Shown one piece after another: positions 48,601-62,227 of a stretch of 64,000 nucleotides of DNA. Numbering within the stretch: the stretch's first letter is position 1; each line of letters begins with the position of its first letter. Source of the stretch: Aptenodytes patagonicus. Its lineage: Eukaryota; Chordata; Aves; Sphenisciformes; Spheniscidae. Position numbers and translations under genes: made by a program. The notes under the pieces are model-generated. The model searched no databases. It was not told the origin of the DNA and was given only the letters and a program-made list of their open reading frames with translations. The stretch spans positions 6,877,001 through 6,941,000 of the forward strand of contig NC_134954.1 of the NCBI RefSeq assembly GCF_965638725.1. Direction: 5' to 3'.

Positions 48601-51600
48601 ATTGCTTTATCCAAGCCTGTGAACGTGTAAGGGCTGAAAGTACCAACTCTCTGCTTCACCTTTCACTTTTAGAAGTGGAAGTAAAGAGAGGGGCATTCTT
48701 TGGTTTACGCTCCAGTCTCTTTCCCAGCTTAAGTGAACTTGGCTCAGGCCATTTAAAAAAGTAGAAAAAGTAAAATCATTTTCTGTGAGAACATTAAAGT
48801 CTTCAAGTTTCTGGAGGGTGTACCTACCAAGAAGAAAGAGGCTTCATTTTCATAATGATGAGCAACATGCTGGGAGCAACAGATTGAAATTAAGGGAAGA
48901 AAAATTTAGGCTTTATATCATGAAACACTGTCTTTTAGTGGAGCCTATGTGCCATTGACACATTCTGAGGAAGAGGCAGAGCATGCCAGCAACTGGCTCT
49001 TTTAAAAGTGGAAAAGCTGAAATGCGGAGCTGTGTAGCCACTGGTCCTGGCAGTAGCTGGGAGATAGCTGGTGATGGCATGAAGGTCTGAGACCTGCACG
49101 TTCAGTGAGACTGAGGTTGTCATTTTATTTATATGCCTTGTGCTCAGTGCTGACATGCACGGCAGACACTTGGGTTATTGCAGTGCTCCCCAGCATGAGC
49201 GATGCAGTGCTTTCCAAACTACGGGCATACGTAGACATTTATGGCTTCAGGCTTAAGAAACAGCCTGAAAAGCTGTTGACTAGTTGTGAAATAATTTATC
49301 TTGATTTTTAATGTTAGTATGTTCCCTTTTGGCACTGGAAAGCTGAAGTACCTAGAGGAGATCTGGAGCCTTAGACTAGTGATTACGTGCATTGCCTTGT
49401 GGCAGAAACAAGGTTACAGAGATGAGGGAAATAGTCAAAACCAGAGTTGCGTTAGGATACTCAAACTGCGATTCCCAACCTTTTCAAACTTGGGGTAGAG
49501 ACTGTTTAGGTCTTGGTTCCTCAGGTAGGGACTGGCCCCTCCCAGGACTGGTAGCGCAGGGGCTGTTCTGCCTGAAGTGTGACTGTAATCTTGTGTGCAG
49601 GTTTTTTGCGAGATGAGTAAGAAGCAGCTCCTGATGCAATCTGCTCCCACCAGATGGGTCAGCTTTTGTTTGCAGTGTTCAGTCTCGGCTCGCTGCTGGT
49701 CCTAATGTAAACCCACCATAATGCCTATCTGTCTGAACAGACTCCCCACCCCATCTGCAGCTTGTCATACAACAGGGCAAAGCAACACATTTTCGTTGGA
49801 GTAAATGGGACCCCACAGTTATCTAATGGTTGCTGATTTGCACATAATTGCTTCCAGCAAACACAATTTGATGCTTTCTTGAAATAAGACTAGGTGAATT
49901 CAAGTTGTGAATTTCCCTCATTAATTTTTTGAGTGGGCTGGGGGGGATAGGAGGGAATTACAAAAACCACACAAAGCCAAAAAACAACCTCCCCCAAACC
50001 CCCAACAGTGGATATTATCCCATTCAAGAGGCAATTCGAGACCATTAGTGACCTAGTGCTCCTCGTTCTGCTCCCCTCCCTTGCTGAAGGCCAGGAAATG
50101 GAGCAGGAATGCACTAACCTGCATGTTCTCAGTAATAATAGTTCGGCAGGCAAGAAAATATAAGTGAATAAACCTTGTCTCAGAAATGTTCTCCTTTAAC
50201 TGCTCTTACTAACTTCTCAGCTGTGTAACAACAGTGCCTTCAAGTCCCTTGTCCTCCTACTCCTTGGGGTACTGACTTTGGGTCCATTTTCCAGTTCAGC
50301 AGAAAAGATGACTCCAAAGGCGGTCTCCCAGCTTCGCCTCCCTGTACCTCAGCATGATTGGGTTCAGCTAAGGGCAGGCGCAGCCCTCCCCATGGCTGGG
50401 TTACTTGGCAGCACTGGCAAGGAGGCCAGATGCATGCACAGCGGTATGTGGCTGGGATGCCTGTGCTGGTAAACTTTCTAAGTTACCTTTCCCCCAAATC
50501 AGGTGAAGAGGAGGCTCCGTTTATTCATCTGCTCCCCAGATGCAAAGGGAGGTGGTGTTTCAAGGTAAAGGGGATACCATCAAAAATATCCTGCCTTTCA
50601 AGTTCAAAGATCAGCAAAATTATTTGGTATTTGCCTTCTGGGTTTTTAAATTCCTGAAGTCAAACTGGTCCCCCGCCTTCCAAAAAAAAAAAAGCAAACC
50701 AGGTTCCTAGTCAGAAGGATTTATTATCTTGGAAAAACCAATAGTCCTGGTAGTGCATTAGAGAAATTGGCTGCACTGTCCAGACGTATGCTCCGTTCAG
50801 CTCTTCAGATTGCTGTAAAACCTATTTTAGGTATTTGAATTCAAGCCACTGATGCAAGACAGGGAAAAGCAGCCCCACAAAAAGGGAAGCATTTACAGGG
50901 CAATTGCCAATGCGTGTGGCAAGCCCCTTTCTTAGCACAAGAACACTGTCTGCTGGGACTAACTTCTCAGGATTAAGCTTTTTCGCACATAATGATAAAC
51001 CTGCAGCTGGACTCATGCACAAATCAAGATTTCAGCAGGTAGATGTGAAATTAAGATCACACTGGGTCCCCATAACCTTCCCCTCTCCTAAGGGAACCAT
51101 ACCCGCTTTGCTTGCATCTGAGAAACAGGATGATTAAAACTTATGTATCGCAGGGCTATTGTGAACATTGCCAGCCACATCTCTCGTCAACACTGGAAAT
51201 AAAGGTGGGAGGCCTGTGGGAGATAGCCACCCAGGTCCTGGGTGGCCTGGCTCTGGTGGCAGACGGGTGGGTTTCCCACCGCTGACGTGCTGGGCAGGCA
51301 GAGCTGCAGCCTGCAAGCGCCGCTGCTGCTTCCCCTCCTCCGGCACCCAGGACCCAGTGCTGGTGGGAGCCCCTCCGTGACCAGGGCCTCCTTTCCTCTG
51401 AGTGTTAGAAACGTCTGTGTTAACTCCTCTTGCCTCCCTGAAACTGAATGCCATTTCAAGTTTTAAAATTTCCTAATTGCTCTAATTAATTTAAAATGGA
51501 GAAAAAAATTTGCAGAAAAATAAAAAATTGATGCTTCTCAGTTACTTTTACCCTCTCAGCTTTCTCTCAAGCAACAACAGAATTAGATTTTATGGAAAAA

Positions 51601-53242
51601 GGCAATTATTCCACTGTCTGGTTTGAAACTAAATTTTTAGTTTGGAATCATGTTATCAAATTGACAAAAGTCCAAGGGAAAAACTTTGAAGAAAATTAAA
51701 GCATTTCCTTCTAAAAGTAGAAGTCCAGATTTTATACTAGGAGAAGAGATTTTACTGGGGAAAGGATTCATATACTTTGTTTCTTCAAAAAAGTCTTTTT
51801 CCTTTCTGTATAAACTCTCTTATATGCATTCCTTTTTCCTGGAACTTTTCTTAAACAAAACACCAAACCAAAAAAAAACCAACCCCAAAACCCCAATTTT
51901 GCAAACCTGGGGAGCTTGCCAAGTTCTCCCAAATGTGTGATTCCTATTGTATAAGGTTTCCTTTTGACATAGAGATGTGATACTTGAAAATGTCTCCATT
52001 TTCTCTGTAAGGGGATAAAATGAATGTGTTTGCCAAGTGGACAACTTATATGAATAACTTATGATTTTATTTTTTTTAACAGAAATCTGCCAGCTATGTG
52101 CAGCTGGGTGTTTAATTCCTACTGAATAATTTATGCCAGAAATTTCTCTTTTTTTTTTGTATTCATAAATTCTTTTTTTAACATAATCTTAATTTCAGGC
52201 TTAACTCCAGTTTAACAGATGCTTTTGCCCATGAACATATTAATAGACAGTTGTCCTTCCTTTAACTAGCGTGAGTTTCCTGGCTTTGTCGTCATGTTCC
52301 CATTTTAACCTCTGGGGGTTTTGAGGCCTTGTCATGGAAAAAGATGATTGTTGTGAGATGGAGCTTATTTGGGTGAAGCCGACAGGGAGCCAGCAAAGAG
52401 AGGAAGTGAGCTGGTTTGAGGGTGCTGGAGTTCATGTGATAAATGACATTCTTTTCTACCCTGTCACTGCTGGAGCAGAGAGATACTTCTCCTGTCTTAT
52501 CTGGGAAGCCCTGTGCACGTCCTGCATCCCCAGTGGGGCTGTTGGCCGTAGGGGTTGGGCTGCTACTAAAAAGACTCTGTTAGCCAAGGTTCAAGGAGAC
52601 ACGTTGGTGTCTTTATAATGGCTAATCCTGGGGGGGATAGAAAATCCTTATATCTGAAATCTTTCCCCCCTCTTCTGAACTAGAATGAAAACCTGAAATT
52701 TCTTATGAGGACCTGAACCAGTCTTGTTTCATAATTTTCATTTTTTTAAATTTACTTTTGAATTTGGGTATAGTATACAATGTCAAATAATATCCCTCTA
52801 TACTAATATTTAATGTAGTAAGGATACAAACGTACAAAAGTTTAACCAAAACAAAGCAACAATCAAAATGATTAATATTGACTTCTGTTCCATGGAGCTT
52901 TTAGTGAAATCAGCACAGTATTGTGCAATGTTTTGATTTTGATGTAAAGGTGCTTTTTATTGCAGAACGTCTGAGCAGTATTTTTGATCAGTTCTACAGC
53001 AAATGCCCTGCAACAATGAGAGCTAATTTAACTATGCCTGAGTCGCTCTGAATTCTGTAGCTTACGGAAAGCACTGCAGTGGAACAGCAAAGGTAAAGAC
53101 TGTCCTAGGGGAAATGAAATAATAAGGTGCAGAAAATGGACCATCAATGAATGTCAGACCAGAGGACTCTGACTTTTTACTGTGAACTCTTCCACTGGCT
53201 TTGCCAGTTGTCTGCATTGTTGAGAGAAGGAAGATTATATAT
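45661..53242. other. Intergenic DNA, no gene seen
   Basis: About 7.6 kb without recognised genes or transposons. A/C-only tracts occur at about 49959-50007 and 51852-51894, and a moderately GC-rich stretch at 51190-51400. Short frames there overlap on both strands and are not convincing. Confidence 0.5.
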
Positions 53243-53260
53243 GGGGGGGGGGGGGGGGGG
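53243..53260 (+). repeat. Poly-G run (18 bases)
   Basis: Eighteen uninterrupted G, followed by AAGGG. Long G runs are prone to length errors in sequencing, so the exact length is uncertain. Confidence 0.9.
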
Positions 53261-56200
53261 AAGGGACATGACTGATTCTGAGGGCAAGAGGGTTTATGGC
53301 TGCCTTCAAAAGGGGTGATGCTTGCTGACCCTCACCTTCATATGCGTACAGCATTTTTTTGAAGGTTTAAGGCAGATCTGCCCCTTCTGAAGACACCAAG
53401 AAGAAGAGTGGGCCAGTGCAGGAGGACAGTTTGCCATCTGCAGGGAAGCATCAGCATAACACCGTGACAGGCACTGGGGATAAGTGCTGGGAATAAGCGA
53501 TTTGTTTCTCCAGTCTTCAGTGGTGGTGGCTTCTTGTCTAAACCAGTTTAGCTTGGAGGAAAACGTGGAAATACGAGTCCCTGCAGGAGAAGAGCGGGAA
53601 GGGTGTGTTTCTTGTCTGCCTGGGATGGCCCTTGTCCATGCAGGTGTGGGCAGGGTCTGGCCAGGCTTCTGCACCCTTGGGAGCTGGTGGAGCAGGTCAT
53701 CCTTTGGAGAGGCCTTCACAGAAGCCTGCTCTGGGGAAGCTCCAGTGCCTTATCCCCAGTGCAGTTACAGGCAACTGGTACCTATGATGTCTGGGAAGCT
53801 GGGGCAGAGTTTGTTGAGGCATGATTTGTCAAATAGGTGGAAATGGGCCAAAAAGTCAGGAATAAGGGCTGGGAGCTGTACTTTCAGGGAGGTAGATATT
53901 CATGCATTTTCTTCATGTGGCTATGGCTTGAAACTGTTTAAATTATATTGTAGCTGTAGCTTAACTTGCTGATTATTCGGAGATATTAGTTTCTAGGTAA
54001 TACAAAACCTCTTTGTAAGGACTTTGAAGGTAGGTGATGTATTAGTGAAGTTGGCCAGGTCATCTTTAATTAGAAAAATCTCATGAGCCTTCTTAGTTTC
54101 AAAGAGTTTGGGCCTCCACTTAATACTGTGGAGCTGTGTGACAGCAAATTCATGTAAGCCAGAGAATTGTTTCACTGTGGTGCAAAATTAAAGCATTAGA
54201 GCTTCAATTCTTAATTTACACCTGCAGGAGAAACCTCATAGATCTTATGAACTGTTTTCCCTGTATGCAGTATATCCCAATATGAATTGCAGAGCTCATC
54301 TGTGTTTGTAGCTGCTTGTTGAGCATATTCTCTTCATGTTTTCAGAATTTGGAAGAACAGATGGTGAAAGCTTAGTCTAAATAAACTGAGTCCCAACCAG
54401 GGCTCTCAACATGAGTAAATCCTGGATGTTAAAACCAGAAAGAATCCAAGAGCTTCAGGCATTGCTTAGCTCCAGCAACCACATCTCTAGCCTTGCACTA
54501 CTGCGTCCTGAAGTGATACCTTTCTGTACGGGAAGTTTCTGAGAAGAGCCCCATCAACTAAGGCTGTCAGGAGCAAGAGACCAAATCGTACAGAAGGCGT
54601 ATGCTGGAGCAGCCATAGAAAAACATGCTGCAACACACGCTGGACTTTCACACAAATCCTGGCTCTCCTGAGAAGTCACACAGACTGCTCCACATTGCCT
54701 TGGCTGGGAGGCCGAGAGGCTGAACAAAAGATGAGGTCACCACTCCTCACGCTTGCCCAGGTCTGAGCCTAGTCCACCCCAGGTAGCCTCGATTTTCAAA
54801 AAAGAAAAAGGAAAAAAAAAAACCCAAACCCAACACAGCAGTAATGGCCTGAAGGGGGTCAGTACTGTTTAGGTCTCCAAATTATTCCTTACACAGTAGC
54901 TGAGTCATGCTCCGATGGAAATCAGTTTCATTCTTGGAGTAGGGAGCTTATTGTGCTGATCAGAGTAAGGTGCATTTTATGCTGCACTTCTGTCTTACAA
55001 GCCCCACTGGGAGCAATGAGTGTTTTGGCACTTCCTATGGGCTCATTTCAGTGCGACTTTAAGGCTGCGATAGGTTTCAGTGTGAGCTGCTGGGTATTCA
55101 TCGCTTCCAAAAATTAAATTATTTAATTAGGAGCCCATGAATTTTAGGAGCTTAGGTTTAGACTCGCTTTTAAAAGTCTCGGCTCAGTTTAACATGAAGC
55201 AAATCTTTGGACAATCTTGGACTTTTAAAAAATGAATTTAGTAGTGAAGATGAGCTGGGGGTGGTTATACGCTGCTCCAACCTATCCTCGATCAGGTTCC
55301 TGTAGGAAACAAAGGGGAGGCTGTGCACTGCTGACGGCATCGGGATCTCCCCTGCCCCAATTATCGAGGCTGGAGCAGTGTGATTGCATGGACTGTTTGC
55401 TGGCTCAGGTCACCCACTTAGCATGGTGGTTCGTGCAGCAGATTGAGGGATACTGAAATAACTTTTTAAGTAACCAGAAGTCATTGACAGGTCTAGAAAT
55501 CATCTGGAAAGCCCTAAGGACAGAATTGATTTCTGTAGTGGTCTTCCTTACTCCTATTGCATGCTGCATTGAATTTTTTTTTAAGAAAGGCACCTAATGA
55601 AAGTCTTTGAGGTCATTCAAATGATACTCATGATACAACTGTTTCTAAATCTTTTGAAGAGCCACATTAAATCAGTGATGAGCTGTGGCTATTTTTAATG
55701 GCACCAATGAATCTCTTTCTGTTTTTCTTTAAACCTTGTTAACCAGGGTTTAAATGGCTTCAGAAAATGCTGCCAAATGTCTGTGCAGTAAACCAGTTTT
55801 CCTAAGACTTCTGATTAAGGTGGGACATAAAACCAATTTAAAAGTATATTATTATTACTTTGTTCGTGCAAATGCATTCAAACTGTGTTTTGGAGTATAT
55901 ATTAATGGTCCACACTAAGTGTGTCACCATTTGTTCACTGTGGATGTTACATGAGTGTAAAGGAATATTCCAAATGACTTTATAGTTGTATGTACAGAAG
56001 GTGAAAACTTCTGTAAAATGGCCATTAAGAGTGTTATTCCTTGGGAACTTTAGCTGGAATACCTGCCTTTGGTTACAAACATATGCAAATAGTGCTCCTT
56101 ATGTGTTATTTTAAGTGAAAGTTAATTGTTGGCAAAGGCAGTTTACAGTTACCCTCCCAGAGCACCTGAACTACCCTAAGAGTCAGGGAAACTGCCTCCA

Positions 56201-58667
56201 TGTTCCTGCTTGTGTACCAAAATCCTCTTCCAGCGCTTTAAAATTTCAGTTTAGGGATAGACCATTGCATTCTCCAATGAACCAGGGCGGCGTGAAAGCC
56301 TGCCAGATGCTGGCATATGGGGGGCTTGTGCAGGGGGGGGGAGGATGTTTGTTCTGAGCCAAATTTAGGGAGTTTGAGGGTCCATGGCAGATTCTCCGCT
56401 ACTGGTGTTCAGGCCTGTAAATATCAGGGTCTCGGTGTTTACAGACAGATCCCTGCAGTAAACAAAACAGTTAAGAAATGGAACAGTGTGGTTTTTTTTT
56501 TTGCATAGGCCTGATGGTTCATTCAGCAGAAACTAGAGTACTTGTCTCAAGCACCCACTTCACATTAGCTGCCATCTGAAAAGGTGCTCCAGCCACTTCT
56601 CGAATCAACAGTGGCAGCGGGGCTGCCAGAGTACCAGGGGGCAAACGTGCCTGGACCACTAAACAGTAAGAGAGCAGCACCACTTTCTCCACTCTGCCAG
56701 CTGGAAGCCTCCGCTCGGTGTGTTGCGGATAAACGTGAGCTCTCCCGTGGGTGAGGGAGCTTTCCCTCCAGGAGCTGCCCCAGGCTGCGGGCGTATGCAC
56801 AAGGCGGGGGGCAGACAGTGGGCTTGGGCTTGGATTTAGGGTGTGCCTTGGTGCTCTGCAGCTATTATCTGTGTGCTGGCACCCCCCCAGCAGTGGGCGC
56901 AAGCTAGCGTGCCCTAGCTTTTGAAGGCTGAGCAGCCTCGTCCTTACTGTAAGAAAAGAACATGCAGACAGATTGCTTGTATGACATTGCTGACTGGCTC
57001 TGAAACCATGTCATGTCTGCCTGGCGGAGAATGGTTTCTGTAGCCTTTCTTAAGGGTTTTTGCTCCTGTTGGTTCCTGTAGTTAAAATATATATGAGCAC
57101 TTGCTCTTAACTTTACTAGCCATAGTGAAGTGCCCAAAGGATATTGCAGTGTGTTTGACCCACCTGTCTTTGGGTGTGATCTCTACTTGGGGTAGAAGTT
57201 ATATAGTTCATGCACTCTTGCATCATATTGGTTTCTCTTCGAAGAACTATTAAAATTGTGTTGGGTGTGGATATCATGTGAAGGGGGAAAGGACTTCATA
57301 AAAATTTTGCTAGCCCAAGGGGTGGGGAAAGTTTTTGTCTTAAAATAAAGATAAACCAGAGAAGGTGAAAGAGACAACTTGGTGGAAAAAAAATGAATAG
57401 CTGGTGAAGGAGGGAGAGATGAAATAAGGAAGACTGAAGAACTTATATCTTCAGTTGTTTTTCCACACTTCTGCAAATATCAGGCTTGTGTTGCTTTTAT
57501 TGCTTTGCTAACAGTGCGATTAGCCTTTCACCTTGGGTCCTTTTTCTTCATTTTCTTTAAATTTGGTCAACCTTCAGCTGGCAGTGGTGGCTCCCTTTAG
57601 GCCTGTGGAATGCCTAAGTTTTTACGGTGCAGCAGTATTGTCAGGGACACGGCTTGAGCAAAGATTTTAGGGAGTGTTCTTCAAGCTAATTCTTAGTTTC
57701 TCACACTACTGGCAAATACTTAATTTGGGTTGTAGTCTGCAGTTGCTATGAATATCTTTATGATCTTTTTCAATTTGAATATCTTCTTTGCACTGATTCT
57801 TTCCGCCCCCTTGCTCCCCCTCTTCCTTCCTTCATCATTCATTTACTCATTTCCTTTTTTTCTCTTACATTTTCATTTCCAGTCAGGCATGTATTCTAAA
57901 GTACTGGGTTATACTTAGAAGGTACTGTACCTCTGGAATAAGAAATCTCATTATGCTTATGGGATATTATCCTATTTCACCTGACTTGTGTATAACTTGT
58001 CCTAGGCCTGCATAATGCCTAATATCATGACATAAGGTTATTTCTTTCAGTGTTTAGATTGTTAGGCTTAGTGCTCTCTCTAGTTTCAAATCCTTGCTGA
58101 ATAAAGTACCAGTATTTTATTTACGTCCATCTGCCTTTGCTGTAGCACACACAGGAGGAGACAGTTATGTGGTAAAGGATGATGTTAGAACAGTAGCTGG
58201 AAAACACTCCTGGGTATTCTCTACTGCTTCTGGCACCAGAATTTCAAGCCCTGCTGGGTCTTCAGAAGGATGATGTTAATTTGACTTGCTCAGATTTGAG
58301 ATCCTCTGAGGCCTGAAACGATATTTGGTCTTCCGTACCTCAGATCTGATTTTTGCAGGGGAATACTGTTGACCAGTGACACTGAATTTGGTGGGGAAAA
58401 TGTTGCCTCTGCTCCGACAGAGGTGAAAAAAGGTTTATTTGTGAGCAGAATCATTCCTGTTACACATATCATACAGCAGAGCTTGTGCAGCACTCGCTGC
58501 ATCCTCTGGTGTGCAGAGGGAAGACTGCCCAGAGCCAGGGTGGGCTGGTGTGGGAGGAAGCCAATGTGGCTGTTAACAGTGGGAAAGCTGGAAGGGTGTA
58601 ATTGGAAACATGAAGACTGCGTGTGTTTTTTTCCTGCAGAATTCTGTGGAAGTTATGAGGCAGTCTT
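53261..58667. other. Intergenic DNA, no gene seen
   Basis: About 5.4 kb without recognised genes or transposons. Frames of 137 codons (minus) and 162 codons (plus) overlap each other at 53300-53970; neither has a recognisable domain. A mildly GC-rich stretch lies at 56690-56930. Confidence 0.5.
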
Positions 58668-58830
58668 GGCTGGTGGCTTTTCTAGGCTGGTGGCTTTTCT
58701 AGCAGTGCAGCTGCAGTGGGCCCATGCTGATGGTGCCAAGGGGGCTGTTAGGAACAGAGCCAAAGTTGGAGATGGAGACTTGACGCGCCTTGGGTTAACT
58801 GTAGGAAAGTCCCTGTGCAAGTCCCTGTGC
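58668..58830 (+). repeat. Two small perfect tandem duplications
   Basis: A 17-bp unit is repeated exactly at 58668-58684 and 58685-58701, and a 12-bp unit (AAGTCCCTGTGC) exactly at 58807-58818 and 58819-58830. Exact identity suggests recent slippage events. The 17-bp duplication is not a multiple of three, so it argues against the 193-codon frame across it being a real gene. Confidence 0.85.
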
Positions 58831-61800
58831 TTTTCATATGGGAAAGACAAACCTGGGCCATTGATTGGCACCATGGAGCTGACAGATGTGATATTCTGCT
58901 TTTTGAAGGATTTGTCTGTGCTTCTTAACACATGCCAGGATGTCCAGTAGGTTGTTTTAAATCTGGAAGCGTGACTTGCACCAGCAGGCTGTTGAAGGGG
59001 ATATTTGCTTGGCTGATGTCCATCATTGCACTAGGCTGTCCTATTCCTTTAATCACTTGAAAGGGACGAATAAAGAGAAAGACAAATACTGCATTGGCAG
59101 GCAAAGTTTTCTTTCACGCTGTTCAGAAACGTGCACTCCAGGATGTGTTTACGATGTAAAAAATGTATATATTAAAAAAAACCCCCAATGCCAAACAAAA
59201 CCAAAACAACAAACAAAACATTCAAGGAAAAACATGTTCAGGTGTTTTGTCTAACTCTCCTGAATATCTACCTTAAAAACTAATAATTGAGCTAAAGGAG
59301 GGAGGGGATTTCATGATCTGAAAATTGACTGGTATTGGGACCAAGGCTGTGGGTTGAACTAACATTTGCTTAGGAAACTTGGATCAACTGGAGAGTTTTC
59401 AAGTTCTGAAAGACTGTTTATAAAATAAAAATGTTGACAAGTCTTTTACAGCTCACTGAGCAGAACTCATGTCTGTTGGGATTATGTTGCCAGAGATGAG
59501 CTCGCTTGCGTTAAGTTATTTAAAATGCTCAGAACTGGTTTGCTTTAAGATGTTGAAAAGGGCTATTTTCTGTTTCGCTAGAAGGAAAAAGGGGAAAAAC
59601 AACTTTGTCTTAAGAAGAAGTGGTTTCTAATCTCTAAAGCGGGTATTCAGGGTATTTTCTTTGTTCTCTGAAGACTGTAATTAATATTTGTATCACAAGA
59701 ATTCTCAATGTCTGGAAACAAAGAATTTTGAAAGCACATGTGTAATGCTCATGTGCATCTGAAATACTTATGTATATCGCTGCATTTATGTTGTACCCAA
59801 ATGTACACAGCAATCGGGATGTTACAGGCTCAGCATTACTTGGGGGTTGTTAGCGAAATACAGACCAGCTTTCAAAAGGGAAGAAAGACTCACTGTACAG
59901 ACTGTCTTCAGCCCAGCAAGGCATGTAAGTAAGTTGCTAGGTGGAAAGGGCGTGAACTGCTCTCATGACTTCAATGCAATTAGTTTAGCGGCTTAAGTTA
60001 TGCACAGGGTTAATCAGCGTGCTGAAGAGAGCCCTAATGGGATTACTGTGGAAAAGTTTGAGCTTCTAACACAGCAACATAAATGTTTGCTTCCAATGGC
60101 CCCTGCTTTCGGTGAGGTTACCAAATGTTGCGCTTCTCTGTGAAAGTTATCGTAGCGACCTGATATTTTTAGTACAGTGTCTTTTTTGGACTGGCTCTGC
60201 TGTATAGCCAGGATTCATTCTGCTGCTTCCAACCTTAGCCAAATGCTCTCTGCAGCTCAGTGTGAAATTTCAGTTATTACTTCTGAAACCTGAAAGGTTT
60301 AGCAATATTGCAGATTTCCATCTTTCCTAACATTTTGGCCTTCATACTGAGTATGCAGTCACTACATTTTGACAACATATTTTACATTTAATTTTCCAAG
60401 CAGTGTTTTATTAGATTAACTCAGGAAGAATAGGCTCACATTTATCATGAGTGACTTGCACGTTCAGTCAAACACTCTGTGATATTGAGTAGTTTAAATC
60501 TCCAGCGCATGAACTGTAAATTAACATTAAAGGTCTCTCTTAACATCCATTACTCTCTTTAAACAGTCGTGCGGAATTACTAGTTGCCAGTAATTTCTCC
60601 TTGAATACAAATATATCATCTGTTCTAATGTTGTTTTAACTCTCTTGATCTGCATGTCATGAAAAGAATATCTTAAAATTAGGAAATGGCAAGGCTGAAT
60701 AGTGTAATGGATAATTGAGACTTTTATTGCCATTTAGTAGAAGTTTCGGGTTTGCTTGCAGCTCAAACTACCACTTTTCCTAAAAGCCAGTGATACTTTG
60801 GTTGCTGAGCATGGTCCCAGAGGATAAATGCCTATCCTGCTGGGACCACTGATTCAGCCTCTTGACAGTCTTGGCGTAAGAATCTGACCTGTGAAGGTGT
60901 GAAGTATGCACTCTTCTGTTGCAAGAGGTGACTTTCTTTATCGAGTAAAGTAGCCCTTTAAGGCATCTAGGCAGAACAGTGTGGAGAGTATTCACTGCAG
61001 ACTCTTTTTTTTTTTTTTGATAAACAGAGAATTTCAGACCCCAGAGCTCTCCATTTATCACATTGCACAAGTGTGAGAAATTTGGACATAGGCACAATAA
61101 ATAAATCAGGAAAAACCCCCAGAGTATGCTGCAGGATGCATTTCAGAGTAGAATCTAAGAGCAGAAGTGTTGGTGAAGAGCTTGTTGTTTCCAGTTCATG
61201 TAGCAGTTGTGAAAAACAGCTTTGCATCTTCATAATACTGCAGCAGTTTATTGATTTGCACTACAGTCTAAGGGCTGGGATCCGTGCTTCCCAAGGAGCT
61301 TAGGAAGCCTGGTGACATGCACTCAATACTTCTGAAGATTGAAATCGGAAACTCTGGCTACTGAAATCAGGACTCTGTTAGTAACCGTCCACGATGATAC
61401 CTTCTCACTGTGGTGCTGCATATACACCTCACGGTAGTGTGTCTCTACCTGCTTGTCCTGCCTCCTGTTGTCTTTGCTATCTCCCGCTGCATGCTGTAGG
61501 GTGCGCAGGCCGTAAAACCTTACCTCCTCATCCATTCTCCATCCCTTCTTGCAATGTGCTGCACATCTTTTCCCACCTCATGCAGCTAAACGAGGCAAAG
61601 CAGGGAGTTGGAAATTCGTTAGTTCTTCTCAGAACTTGTTATCGTGCCTGAATATTATTTGTTTTAAACCACATGGGGATTAAGAGCCTTTAAAGTTCCT
61701 TGATTAGTGTTTAGGGGAAAACAAAATGCCAGTTTAAGCTTCTGATCTTTCGTAACAGCATAGAGAACTCCAGTGTTTAAATTTATGCTTAAAACAGCTG

Positions 61801-62227
61801 TTCTAGAGTCACATTTAACAAGAAATTAATTAGCCTGGAAAAGAATGACTAAAACTTGATTATATTTAAGTTTGTATTTCATCTTCCATCTGTGGTGAAA
61901 TCAAGAACTATTCAGCTTTATGATCATTCACGGAGATGACTTGATTTTTTATTCTTATAGATTACAAATTTCTTGCTTGCTCATTGTCTTTGTATATTAA
62001 GAATGACCTTATTTTAAAAACTCCTCATGGTTTAACTTTCTTAGTAGGAACGCTATCATGCACAGTTAGTGGAAACTTCTGCAGTGAGAAAAGGCACGTG
62101 CTCTAACAACAAAAGCCTGGCTCTATCCCTGTATTTGCATTACTTAGCTGATATGTGCAAAAGCTGATCTGTGCTAATACTTGATAATAGTATATGGCAG
62201 CTAGCTGTACGTACGGTTGACTAGTTG
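58831..62227. other. Intergenic DNA before the SLC9A9 3' end
   Basis: About 3.4 kb without a recognised gene or transposon. It holds an A/C-rich tract at about 59174-59217 and minus-strand AATAAA hexamers at 60723-60728 and 61948-61953, either of which could be the true end of a longer SLC9A9 3' UTR. Confidence 0.4.

Noticed and set aside
53306-53972. Opposing frames of 137 (minus) and 162 (plus) codons
   Set aside because: They overlap on opposite strands with no family match; neither can be preferred.
58369-58950. 193-codon plus-strand frame, among the longest outside CHST2 and CR1
   Set aside because: It runs through a 17-bp tandem duplication that shifts frame between copies, has no recognisable domain and has no promoter or splice context, so it is probably chance.
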